A program made the translations under genes and the position numbers. DNA of 40,218 nt, from the NCBI GenBank assembly GCA_016302965.1, contig JAEDMP010000014.1, positions 1 through 40,218 on the forward strand, in the 5' to 3' direction. The stretch is from Bacteroidaceae bacterium. Its GTDB lineage: Bacteria > Bacteroidota > Bacteroidia > Bacteroidales > Bacteroidaceae. The notes beneath the pieces were generated by a model. It saw only the letters and a list, made by a program, of their open reading frames with translations, did not search any database and was not told the DNA's origin. Below, one piece after another: positions 22,832-31,465 of this stretch (position 1 is its first letter; each line of letters starts with the position of its first letter).

Positions 22832-25663
22832 ATGAAGAAAGTAGGACAACTGATGATGGCTGCACTGATAGCCTCAGCAAACCCTTTCGGCGCAAACGCC
22901 GAAAACACCACCCCTCCAACCCATGTTAACAATCCCGAAGGAAACAGTTTCGGATGCATCACCGGGCGAATCACCGACCAGGAAAGCCACAGTCTGCCTG
23001 GAGCAACCGTCGTGGTAGAGAATCTGCACACGGGAGTGACCAGCGACATCAACGGATTCTATACACTGCCCAACCTCAAGCCCGGCACCTATCAGATCAA
23101 GGTGTCGTATGTGGGCTATTCGCCCGTGGTGAAGACCATCACCATCAAAGACCGCAAGGTGAACAAGACGGACATCGTGCTCAACGAAGGACTGGAACTG
23201 CAGGAGGTGAAGGTGCAGGGCGCTTTCTCCGACCAACGCAAGGCCCTGCAACTGCAGAAGAGCGGCATGGGCATCACCAATGTGGTGTCGGCCGACCAGG
23301 TGGGCAAGTTTCCCGACTCCAACATCGGCGATGCACTGAAGCGCATCAACGGCATCAACGTGCAGTATGACCAGGGTGAAGCCCGGTTCGGACAGGTGAG
23401 AGGAACCAGTGCCGACCTCACCTCGGTGACCGTCAACGGCAACCGTCTGCCCTCGGCCGAGGGCGACACGAGAAACGTGCAACTCGACCTCATCCCCGCT
23501 GATATGATCCAGACCATCGAGGTGAACAAGGTGGTGACTGCCGACATGGACGGTGATGCCATCGGCGGTGCCATCAACCTCGTAACCAAGAACTCACCCT
23601 CACGCCGCATCCTCAACTTCACAGGCTCAACAGGCTATACCTGGATTGCCGAAAAGCCCCAGTGGAACCTCGGCGGCACCTGGGGCCAGCGCTTCTTCGA
23701 CAACAAGCTCGGCGTGATGGCCAGCGCCTCTTACCAATATGCCCCGGGAGGCTCCGACAACACAGAGTTTGAATATGTGGAGAAGAATGGAAAGGTGGAA
23801 CTGAAGGAGGCCCAGGTGAGACAATACTATGTCACCCGCGAGCGACAGAGTTACTCACTGGCTCTCGACTACCAATTCAATCCGCTGAACAAAATCTCAT
23901 TCAAGGGTATCTACAACCGCCGCAACGACTGGGAGAACCGCTACCGCATCAGTTACAAGAAACTGAACAGCGATGCCAAAGACCAGAGCATCGTGCTGCA
24001 GACCAAAGCCGGTTCGGACGACAACAAGGATGCCCGACTGGAGCGACAACAGACCATGGACTTTGCCCTCGATGGCGAACACTTCCTGGGCAAGCTGAAG
24101 ATGGACTGGGCATCGAGTTACTCGCGTGCCACCGAAGACCGCCCCAACGAGCGCTATCTCGGACTGAAACTCAAGGGCAGCAGCGACCTCGACTTCGGCG
24201 CATCGATGGTGGATGTGGGACAGAAGCAGCCCTACTCCACCCTCAGCATCCCAGCCTTTGGCGATGCCAAATGGAAGATTGACGAGTTCTGCAACTCCGA
24301 CCAGAGCATCAAGGAGGACGAATGGAAGGAACGCATCAACTTCACACTGCCGCTGACCAAGGGTGACTTCGGAAGCACACTGAAATGGGGTTACAAATAC
24401 ACCATCAAGAAAAAGGAGAGAAACACCGAATATTACGACTATACCGACGCTGTCGACAAGTATATCGCCGACTGGCAAGACCATACGGTCAAGGAGGTGA
24501 GAGACGGATTCATGCCCGGAAAACAATATCCCATCGGAACGGATTTCGTGAGCAAGAACTATCTGGGAACCATCAACTTCAACAAAGCCGACGGCACGGA
24601 GGTGCTGGAGGAAGAGGCCGGCAACTATGAGGCCACCGAACAGATACATGCCGCCTATCTGAGACTCGACCAGAAACTGGGCAAAAGGCTCGATGCCACA
24701 CTGGGACTGCGATTAGAGAACACCCGACTGAAGACCAGTGGCGTGAACTATGTGATGGACGAGAACGAGGAGGAGTCGCTCACACCTACGGGTACCTACA
24801 AGAACAACTACACGAACCTGCTGCCCAGCCTGCTGCTGAAATACAAGATGAACGACGACGGCAACATCCGCACCTCCATCACCAAGACGCTCTCACGACC
24901 CAAGTATTCGGCTCTCGTAGCCAACAAGAGTTTCAACATCGCCGACCAGGAAGCCACCATCGGCGACCCCAACATCAAGCCTACCACCGCATGGAACCTC
25001 GACCTCTCAGCCGACTATTACTTCAAGAGCATCGGTATGGTGAGTGTGGGACTCTTCTACAAGGACATCAAGAACGTGAACATCGAGACCCTTGGCTACT
25101 ACACCGGCGAGGAACTGGGACTGAACGGCAATCAGGAAGAGTTTGAGGTGACCCAAAACATGAACGCCTACGATGCCCGCATCATCGGAGCAGAGGTGGC
25201 CTACCAACGTGACTTCGGATTCATCTGTCCCGCACTGCGCTGCCTCGGATTCTACGGCAACTATACCTATACCCACTCCACCACCCGCAACTACAACAGC
25301 CGATTGGGCATCGAGGACGGTGACGACGTGAAGATGGCCGGTTCGCCCGAGCACACTGCCAACGCATCACTCTACTTCGAGAAGAGCGGCATCAACATGC
25401 GACTCTCCTACAACTTCGCATCTAGTTTCGTGGATATGATGAACACGGGCAGCCGCGAACTGGACCGTTACTACGACAAGGTGAACTATCTCGATCTCAA
25501 CGCCAGTTACACCTGGGGCAACAGAACCAAATACACCATTTTTGCCGAAGCCAACAACCTGCTGAACCAGCCACTGAGATACTATCAGGGTCAGAAAGAC
25601 AGAACCATGCAGGTGGAATACTACGGTGTGAAGGTGACGGCCGGATTCAAAATCAACCTCTAA
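22832..25663 (+). CDS. TonB-dependent outer-membrane receptor
   Basis: From the ATG at 22832 the protein is 943 aa; a TTG start 9 bp upstream is less likely. A signal peptide (MKKVGQLMMAALIASANPFGANA) is followed by a carboxypeptidase-regulatory-like domain (about 45-115: GRITDQESHSLPGATVVVEN, then DINGFYTLPNLKPGTYQIKV). The plug domain has GDALKRINGINVQYDQGEAR and IPADMIQTIEVNKVVTADM, which resembles the TonB-Xanth-Caul subfamily, often linked to carbohydrate or iron uptake. The beta-barrel fills the rest and ends in KINL rather than the common terminal Phe. No SusD partner follows, so it is not a standard SusCD pair. Substrate unknown. Confidence 0.92.
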   Translation: MKKVGQLMMAALIASANPFGANAENTTPPTHVNNPEGNSFGCITGRITDQESHSLPGATVVVENLHTGVTSDINGFYTLPNLKPGTYQIKVSYVGYSPVVKTITIKDRKVNKTDIVLNEGLELQEVKVQGAFSDQRKALQLQKSGMGITNVVSADQVGKFPDSNIGDALKRINGINVQYDQGEARFGQVRGTSADLTSVTVNGNRLPSAEGDTRNVQLDLIPADMIQTIEVNKVVTADMDGDAIGGAINLVTKNSPSRRILNFTGSTGYTWIAEKPQWNLGGTWGQRFFDNKLGVMASASYQYAPGGSDNTEFEYVEKNGKVELKEAQVRQYYVTRERQSYSLALDYQFNPLNKISFKGIYNRRNDWENRYRISYKKLNSDAKDQSIVLQTKAGSDDNKDARLERQQTMDFALDGEHFLGKLKMDWASSYSRATEDRPNERYLGLKLKGSSDLDFGASMVDVGQKQPYSTLSIPAFGDAKWKIDEFCNSDQSIKEDEWKERINFTLPLTKGDFGSTLKWGYKYTIKKKERNTEYYDYTDAVDKYIADWQDHTVKEVRDGFMPGKQYPIGTDFVSKNYLGTINFNKADGTEVLEEEAGNYEATEQIHAAYLRLDQKLGKRLDATLGLRLENTRLKTSGVNYVMDENEEESLTPTGTYKNNYTNLLPSLLLKYKMNDDGNIRTSITKTLSRPKYSALVANKSFNIADQEATIGDPNIKPTTAWNLDLSADYYFKSIGMVSVGLFYKDIKNVNIETLGYYTGEELGLNGNQEEFEVTQNMNAYDARIIGAEVAYQRDFGFICPALRCLGFYGNYTYTHSTTRNYNSRLGIEDGDDVKMAGSPEHTANASLYFEKSGINMRLSYNFASSFVDMMNTGSRELDRYYDKVNYLDLNASYTWGNRTKYTIFAEANNLLNQPLRYYQGQKDRTMQVEYYGVKVTAGFKINL

Positions 25664-25669
25664 CAAAAG

Positions 25670-25891
25670 ATGAACAACAAAATGAACAACAAAATGATAA
25701 GCGACAACCGACAGTCGAAAGACTTCCAACAGGCACAACGCAACTTCTGGATCATCATGGCAGTACTGCTTGCTGCCATGATGGCCAACATCGCCATCCA
25801 TGCCCAAACACCCAAGGCCGATGAAGAGCGCACCGATATGCAACCGATGATAGACAAGCAGGGCAGAATCCTGCATCAGGTCATCAGATAA
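25670..25891 (+). CDS. Small exported or membrane-anchored peptide, 73 aa
   Basis: This small frame starts 6 bp after the TonB receptor stop. A polar N-terminus with a repeated MNNK word is followed by FWIIMAVLLAAMMANIAIHAQ, a membrane helix or late signal sequence with a possible cleavage after HAQ. A short charged tail follows (KADEERTDMQPMIDKQGR). The close spacing and hydrophobic pattern support translation with the receptor. No family was recognised; an accessory peptide for the receptor is a guess. Start codons at 25670, 25682 and 25694 are all in frame. It converges with the next gene, 20 bp away. Confidence 0.55.
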   Translation: MNNKMNNKMISDNRQSKDFQQAQRNFWIIMAVLLAAMMANIAIHAQTPKADEERTDMQPMIDKQGRILHQVIR

Positions 25892-25911
25892 GAATTATTC
25901 TTCCTTATCAT

Positions 25912-27213
25912 CTATTCTTCCACGTCTTTCCTGAACAGTCGGGAGAGGACGAATGCGAGCGCCAGCAATACCAACAAGGCCACCGTCCGGTAACCCAAGA
26001 TGCTGGAGCCGAGATAGTCGGCATAGGGGAACATCTGGTCGAGAAGACAGGAGAAGTCCCAGATGGCGGAACCCAGCGTGAGCGTTGACAACACAAACAA
26101 CAGCGTGTTTACCATCTTGTCGTTGGCCTCGTCGCGACGTTGTTTCTCCCGTTCGATCACCTTGTCGAGTTGCTCCAACTCCTCACTGATACACAGGCCA
26201 CGGTCGATGGCGCTCACAATCTCGAGCGGCATGAAGTTGTAGGAAATCTTGTGGAAGCGGCATTGCTGGTCGAACAGTTTGAACTCCCTTATCAGCAAGT
26301 AGATTTCGGACTCCTTGGTCCCGATAGCCGCAAGAAACCGGGCCAAGGCCGACCGGTGTACCGTCATGACCCCTCGCAACTGCTTGTTCAACCTGAAAAG
26401 ATAACACTTGCTGAAGAGCGAGTGAATATAGATGAGTCTGAAATAACATTCCGTCCAATTCTCGACGAGCCAGGCAGGGGCATTCGTTGCGAGAATCGTG
26501 AACGTATCCATCAATGCCAAGGCCTGCCAGTTGAGGAAGATGGAGATGCGGCTTTCCTCCAACACCTTCTGCAGATAGGCATCCGAGGGTGAATAGTCGT
26601 CGATGCCTGTGGTCACCCGGGCAACGGAGCCGAGTTGATAAAGCAGCAGGTCCTTGTTCTCATATTCAGCAACTTGGGGTTCTCCTTCCATAGGTTTCTC
26701 GTTCACCACCTGAAAAAGCCTCAACTTATTTCCGTTCTCCACCAGTGCGGAAATGGCTTTTTCGGGATGGTCCACGATGGTGTCATACACCTTTTTCACC
26801 GGCATAAGCGCAGCATCGATGAACGGTTGGTGTATCTCATCCCTGTAATAGTCTATCATCCTGAGCGACGACAGCACAGCCGTAACCTCATTGAGGTCAG
26901 CGACATGCATACTGATACGTATAGAGAAGAGCGTCATTCCCAACGGCATCTGATACATCATCAGTTCGTCTACATGATAGCCGTACAAATTGTCGCGGAA
27001 TGGCAGTTGAAGGTCTGCACCGACCGCCCTCTTCATGATGGTGCAACGGTCGGAGAAGAAGTCGACAAACTCGACATAGAACATGCGTTTGAGCATGAGC
27101 GTCTTGGCATCGTCCAATGCAACACATTCCCACTGCTCTTGCGGGAGTTGTCCGGGTGTCACATCTTTGTCCCTATGGAAATGTCCACAAAGGAAGGCAG
27201 TCAGTTCATACAT
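25912..27213 (-). CDS. 433-aa protein with coiled coil and two C-terminal membrane helices
   Basis: I do not recognise the family. The first 320 residues or so are soluble, with a mixed alpha/beta start (YELTAFLCGHFH, then MYQMPLGMTLFSIRISMHV) and then helical. A coiled coil (EELEQLDKVIEREKQRRDEAND) near 340-365 leads into two membrane segments, about 368-388 and 408-428, and a short charged tail. This soluble domain, coiled coil, two-helix layout recalls CorA-like and RMD1-like proteins, but the GMN motif of CorA is absent. It is divergent from the large NTPase gene, 183 bp apart, so the two may be co-regulated. It may be a membrane effector or channel partner; that is inference. Confidence 0.65.
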   Translation of the reverse strand: MYELTAFLCGHFHRDKDVTPGQLPQEQWECVALDDAKTLMLKRMFYVEFVDFFSDRCTIMKRAVGADLQLPFRDNLYGYHVDELMMYQMPLGMTLFSIRISMHVADLNEVTAVLSSLRMIDYYRDEIHQPFIDAALMPVKKVYDTIVDHPEKAISALVENGNKLRLFQVVNEKPMEGEPQVAEYENKDLLLYQLGSVARVTTGIDDYSPSDAYLQKVLEESRISIFLNWQALALMDTFTILATNAPAWLVENWTECYFRLIYIHSLFSKCYLFRLNKQLRGVMTVHRSALARFLAAIGTKESEIYLLIREFKLFDQQCRFHKISYNFMPLEIVSAIDRGLCISEELEQLDKVIEREKQRRDEANDKMVNTLLFVLSTLTLGSAIWDFSCLLDQMFPYADYLGSSILGYRTVALLVLLALAFVLSRLFRKDVEE

Positions 27214-27275
27214 AGTTTCGGGTCTTGTTTGGGGTCGGTTATCAGCGTTTTTTCCATGAGTGGTGTTGATGTCAT
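27201..27275 (-). CDS. 24-codon upstream ORF overlapping the 433-aa gene start
   Basis: An ATG at 27275 opens a frame starting MTSTPLMEK and ending at TGA 27201-27203, overlapping the first four codons of the 433-aa gene in another frame. It lies within the expected 5' leader of that gene. It could be a translated leader that controls the downstream start, or chance. Confidence 0.2.
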   Translation of the reverse strand: MTSTPLMEKTLITDPKQDPKLCMN

Positions 27276-27297
27276 GGTTAACGCTCCATTATCTCTG

Positions 27298-27305
27298 CAA
27301 AAATA
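27298..27305 (-). promoter_or_regulatory. -7 element of the 433-aa gene
   Basis: The minus strand reads TATTTTTG, with TTTG at 27329-27332 upstream (23-bp spacer, slightly long). It predicts a leader of about 75 nt before the ATG at 27213. Confidence 0.5.
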
Positions 27306-27349
27306 CTATATTTTTTTGGATAATCTGGCAAATAATGGATTATTTACAC

Positions 27350-27357
27350 TATCTTTG
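27350..27357 (+). promoter_or_regulatory. -7 element of the NTPase gene
   Basis: TATCTTTG matches TAnnTTTG and lies 40 bp upstream of the ATG at 27397. A matching -33 was not found. It sits about 45 bp from the divergent -7 at 27298-27305, so one regulator could affect both genes. Confidence 0.55.
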
Positions 27358-27396
27358 CATTTGCATTCCCCTTTTCCAACCCCAAGTCTGAAACCT

Positions 27397-30300
27397 ATGG
27401 AACCATTACTCTACAACCTGAATGCCGTCGGCAAACTGCCCTATACGCTGAGCCATCCGCTCGAACAGGCCCATGCTGCCTATTCGGATGGGAAATATGG
27501 CATGGCCATGAACCATCTTCTCGACTTCTTCGAGATTTCCACTGCTTTCTGCTCCTACATCTTCCTGAGACTCCTGCAGCAGGAGGCCAAGACGCAAACG
27601 GCTATCATGCCGGTTCTGGAGCAGTTCGTAAACAGGATAGATGCCAAACGCCCCCTGTCGTTCGGCGACTGGCTGAACGACCTTTTCACGCCCTTGATAG
27701 CAACAGCCGCCAAACAGATTCCCGAGCATCCCCTCTCCACCAGTTTCGCTGCCCATATATACGTAAAAAGGCGCAATGTGCTCTTGGGGTCGAAGACGGT
27801 GCCGAGCATCGTGCAGATAAGAAACGAATACCGCGGCCACTCCACCACCCTCTCGGAAGACATCTATCATGGCATCGACGACCAGTTGCTGCCACGCATT
27901 GGCTCCATGATAGAGGCACTGCAGCCGTTGGCCTCGTGTGTCTACGACATCGGCGAGGGGCGCTACCGGATTGATTTCCCAACCACAGGCCAGCAGATAG
28001 ACCTCTACCCCTTCGTCTTCTGCAACGACCGTGACTATCGCTATGTGCTCCACACCCTGAAAGATGAGCAGACCTGCTATGTGGCCTCCAACGAGAACGC
28101 CGTGACCCACATCTCTTACGACATGAACGAGGCGGTGGACAAGGCTTTCCAGCAGATTGTGCCCTCATTCGACATCGCCAAAGACCTGAACTGGGCAGAA
28201 ATCAGGAAGTGCCTGCAAGCCTCATCGGCCACCTATCTGAAACGGGTTTACGCCGAAAAGAAATACAACCAGGAACTCTTTGTGGAGCGCCAGGAACTCA
28301 CCGACACCCTCAAGGCTTTCCACCAAAGCGACAAAACGCTGTTCCCGCTCATCGGCGAGGCGGGACAAGGCAAGACCACGCAGTTGGCCTACTGGACAGA
28401 GCGATTGATAGACGAAGACCTGCCCGTGCTGACGCTGGCGGCTTCCGACTTCTCGCTCGTCAGTCTCGACCTGTCCGTGAAATCCATGTTCGGATTCGGT
28501 TTCAGAAAGGATATCAGAAAACTGATTGACAACATCCACAACAAGGCAGAGGCCAACGGTCAGGATGTATACATCTTGGTAGATGCCCTGAACGAATGCC
28601 TGCGATATGCCGACAGCGAGGAGACTGGATCAGAGGGGCCATTGCTGCTCTACAAGGCGCTGTGCCGGCTGTTTGTCCATGCCGGCTACACCCGCTTCAA
28701 ACTGCTCTTCACCTGCCGGAACTTCACCTGGACCAATGTGATTGTCCCACATACACAGCCCGAACTTCCCTATTTGTTTACCGCCCAGGATGACGTGCAG
28801 GTGAGAGGATTCAGCGACAAGGATGCCGCCAAGGCATACCGCATCTATCAGCAACTCTACCAGATGCACACCCCCTACGAACAGATTGATGCAAGGGTGG
28901 CCCTCCGGCTGCGCGACCCCCTGACCCTGAAAATCACGTCGGGCATATTCCTCGGCAAAGAACTCTCAGACCAACCTCATGATTACACCTCCATAGCCCT
29001 CTATAACCAGCTGTATGAGGATATCGGCAACTCCTATGCCGGCAACCGCCAGCGCCGTCTGCTCGACCTGCTTGGTTCTACCATCCTCGATGCCTATCTC
29101 AACGGAGAGGCCAAGGACAGTCTGCTGGTTGACGATATCCGGCAGGCTTTCAATGACAGCCATTCGCAACTGCACGAGCTGGCCACCCTGATGTTCCGCA
29201 AGGATGGGGTGAGCATCGCATACGCGGAACTGCTGCACAAGGCGGAGAGACCCGTGCTGAAAGAGGTGGAAAGACAAACTAAGGACGGCAGCCAACTGTA
29301 TGTGCAGTTCATCTACGAGCGCTTTTTGGAGTATGTCGTAGGAAGGGCTTTCGTATCCCGACACCCTTCCTTGCAAGCCCGCCATTTCCATGAGGCTTTC
29401 AGCCATGGGGCCATGGATGTTATCTTCCTGGGGGCCATGCGCAATGCCCTGGTCATGACATCGCTCAACGACGGCAACTTCCACGTGCTGATGGAACTGG
29501 CACGCCAATGGGGCGACGACTTCAACATCATGTCGCTCGTCAACGATACGATGAACACCCTGATCAACGAGAACTACGAGGACGAACTCTTCGGCCTCAT
29601 ACCGCAACTCATCAACAGCAGCAACGATAATGCAGAAGACGTTGCCGAATTCAACAACATCGTGCATACCATCCAGAACAATGCTGCCGACACGGCCGTC
29701 ATCGAACGCCACAAGGAGTTGTCGGTGAGACTCGCTCCCGTGATGCGGCTCAAGAAACTGGCCTCCGTAAGCCTCATCAACGGCATCCTGCTCTCCGACT
29801 TCTACAACGAGAACCTCTACACGCACGATGCCCTGGCCCTCTTGTGGACAATCATCACCGACGACATCTACGATGTGCGCAACGATGCCTGCATGTACAT
29901 CTACTATCTCTCCAAACGGGCCTATACCAACGGACACATACCGCTGCAGGAGAATCTTACCGTGAAGATTGTCAAGCAGATCTATTCCAGCATCAAGGGC
30001 GGAAACCTGGTATACAACGTGGTGTCGAAAACGGCACGCACCCGGATGTTCACACTTATTGAGACGTCAACCCGACTGGCCGTGCTGATGATTATCGACA
30101 GTATGCTAACCGACGGACAGACCAAGGAGGAGAAGCCGGTGGCCGCTGACATGCTCGACGAGATGAAAGGGCTGTTCCGCTATCTCACCTGCAACCTGTA
30201 TCTCGTCAAGGCCATCCTGCCTTTCCTGCAGGTGGCAATGAAGAGACAGGTGACCTTCCAGACCGATTACGTGAACAACGCGATGGAATACCAAACGTTT

Positions 30301-31455
30301 TGGGAAAAGGAAACCTTTGCCGGTATCGACTACGAGGGAGCCAAGTGGGAGCCAAGCGACATCACGGAACTGATGAAGTTCTGCTGCTTCCATGTGGAGA
30401 GGAAGGAACTCGCCGAACTGGGCAGCAACGCCCCCGCAGACCGAATCGCTGCACTGCATCGTGAAGAGGCTGCCTGGCGCGGGATGCGTCGCAAACTCCT
30501 TTCGGCTTACAAGAGCGGTGACTCGCTGAGCCTCTTTGTCGTGGAGCGTATCATGATCATCATGGGCGTATGCGACTGGGAGAATGTGGCTCCCGTGGCC
30601 AGAAGTTTCTTCTGCGATGACTTCCGCAAGGTGAGTATGTTCGACTATGCGCAGATGTCAATCCTCTATTCGCTCTACCAGATAGCAGTAAAGACGAAGG
30701 CCACCAACCGCGAACTGCTCGACCTTTATGCCAAAGAGGCGGTGGACTGGACACGGCGGCTGCGTGGACTCTTCAAGGGACACCGCAGCGAGAAGGCCAA
30801 TGCCGCCGGCAAATACAAGCGCAACCTCATGAGTTGGTATTCGGCTGTCTATTGCACCTATGCCGGCGAGTGTGGCTGTCTCGAAGGAGACGAGCGCTGT
30901 GTGCCCGCCTTCTATGACCTCATCGACGAGGCTATCGGAAACAACGACCGCGAACTGCTCATACACCTCATCGACAACATCATGGAACTGGTAACCGATA
31001 TGGGCTACTACAATCTGGCACTCGACCTGCTGAAATACATCATGATACGTTATGACTCCAACGAGAAGATTGCCCGCATCGACCAGGTGGAAACCCACCG
31101 CAAAGGCATCTACGAATATGGCATCGTGAAACTCATCGGCAATGTGTTGAGCACCGCCAAGAACTACTGCCCGGAACGGGTCAACAGTTTCATCCAGCGT
31201 GAACTCTCGGCATTGCCCTTCCCCGGCATCAGCTCCTATCAGGACAGCATCCTCAACTACAATCCCAGCGGAGAGAGTCTGCAGGATGTGCTGACCCATA
31301 AGTTCGGCAACTTCCTGATATTCTCGCTGCTGAACGTCCGTCCCGTAGACACCTTCTCCATCGAGGCCATGGGAGCCACCACCAAGTCGCGCAACTCGTT
31401 TGCATGGTTTGAGCAGGTGGTCAAGATTCTGATTAAACACTTGTTCCAAAAATAA
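27397..31455 (+). CDS. Large STAND/NACHT-like P-loop NTPase with HEPN-like motif and helical C-terminus, 1352 aa
   Basis: The N-terminal 290 residues or so are helical and include IVQIRNEYRGHSTT, where R142-N143-x4-H148 resembles the HEPN RNase motif. Then comes FVERQELTDTLKAFH, the segment that usually precedes a NACHT domain. Walker A is GEAGQGKTT (G320 to T328), Walker B-like VYILVDALNE (D396, E400), and a sensor-type KLLFTCRNF lies near 435-443. The last 700 residues or so look like irregular alpha-helical (HEAT/ARM-like) repeats, which in STAND proteins sense a ligand. The frame is open upstream to 26635, but that part is antisense to the divergent gene and precedes the promoter, so 27397 is chosen. 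The architecture suggests an anti-phage or other signal-sensing STAND protein; that is inference. Confidence 0.72.
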   Translation: MEPLLYNLNAVGKLPYTLSHPLEQAHAAYSDGKYGMAMNHLLDFFEISTAFCSYIFLRLLQQEAKTQTAIMPVLEQFVNRIDAKRPLSFGDWLNDLFTPLIATAAKQIPEHPLSTSFAAHIYVKRRNVLLGSKTVPSIVQIRNEYRGHSTTLSEDIYHGIDDQLLPRIGSMIEALQPLASCVYDIGEGRYRIDFPTTGQQIDLYPFVFCNDRDYRYVLHTLKDEQTCYVASNENAVTHISYDMNEAVDKAFQQIVPSFDIAKDLNWAEIRKCLQASSATYLKRVYAEKKYNQELFVERQELTDTLKAFHQSDKTLFPLIGEAGQGKTTQLAYWTERLIDEDLPVLTLAASDFSLVSLDLSVKSMFGFGFRKDIRKLIDNIHNKAEANGQDVYILVDALNECLRYADSEETGSEGPLLLYKALCRLFVHAGYTRFKLLFTCRNFTWTNVIVPHTQPELPYLFTAQDDVQVRGFSDKDAAKAYRIYQQLYQMHTPYEQIDARVALRLRDPLTLKITSGIFLGKELSDQPHDYTSIALYNQLYEDIGNSYAGNRQRRLLDLLGSTILDAYLNGEAKDSLLVDDIRQAFNDSHSQLHELATLMFRKDGVSIAYAELLHKAERPVLKEVERQTKDGSQLYVQFIYERFLEYVVGRAFVSRHPSLQARHFHEAFSHGAMDVIFLGAMRNALVMTSLNDGNFHVLMELARQWGDDFNIMSLVNDTMNTLINENYEDELFGLIPQLINSSNDNAEDVAEFNNIVHTIQNNAADTAVIERHKELSVRLAPVMRLKKLASVSLINGILLSDFYNENLYTHDALALLWTIITDDIYDVRNDACMYIYYLSKRAYTNGHIPLQENLTVKIVKQIYSSIKGGNLVYNVVSKTARTRMFTLIETSTRLAVLMIIDSMLTDGQTKEEKPVAADMLDEMKGLFRYLTCNLYLVKAILPFLQVAMKRQVTFQTDYVNNAMEYQTFWEKETFAGIDYEGAKWEPSDITELMKFCCFHVERKELAELGSNAPADRIAALHREEAAWRGMRRKLLSAYKSGDSLSLFVVERIMIIMGVCDWENVAPVARSFFCDDFRKVSMFDYAQMSILYSLYQIAVKTKATNRELLDLYAKEAVDWTRRLRGLFKGHRSEKANAAGKYKRNLMSWYSAVYCTYAGECGCLEGDERCVPAFYDLIDEAIGNNDRELLIHLIDNIMELVTDMGYYNLALDLLKYIMIRYDSNEKIARIDQVETHRKGIYEYGIVKLIGNVLSTAKNYCPERVNSFIQRELSALPFPGISSYQDSILNYNPSGESLQDVLTHKFGNFLIFSLLNVRPVDTFSIEAMGATTKSRNSFAWFEQVVKILIKHLFQK

Positions 31456-31465
31456 CCCATTCATC

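Noticed and set aside
26635..27396. Upstream extension of the giant NTPase frame by 254 codons
   Set aside because: It is antisense to the 433-aa gene and lies upstream of the -7 box at 27350; its residues look like a shadow of the opposite strand.
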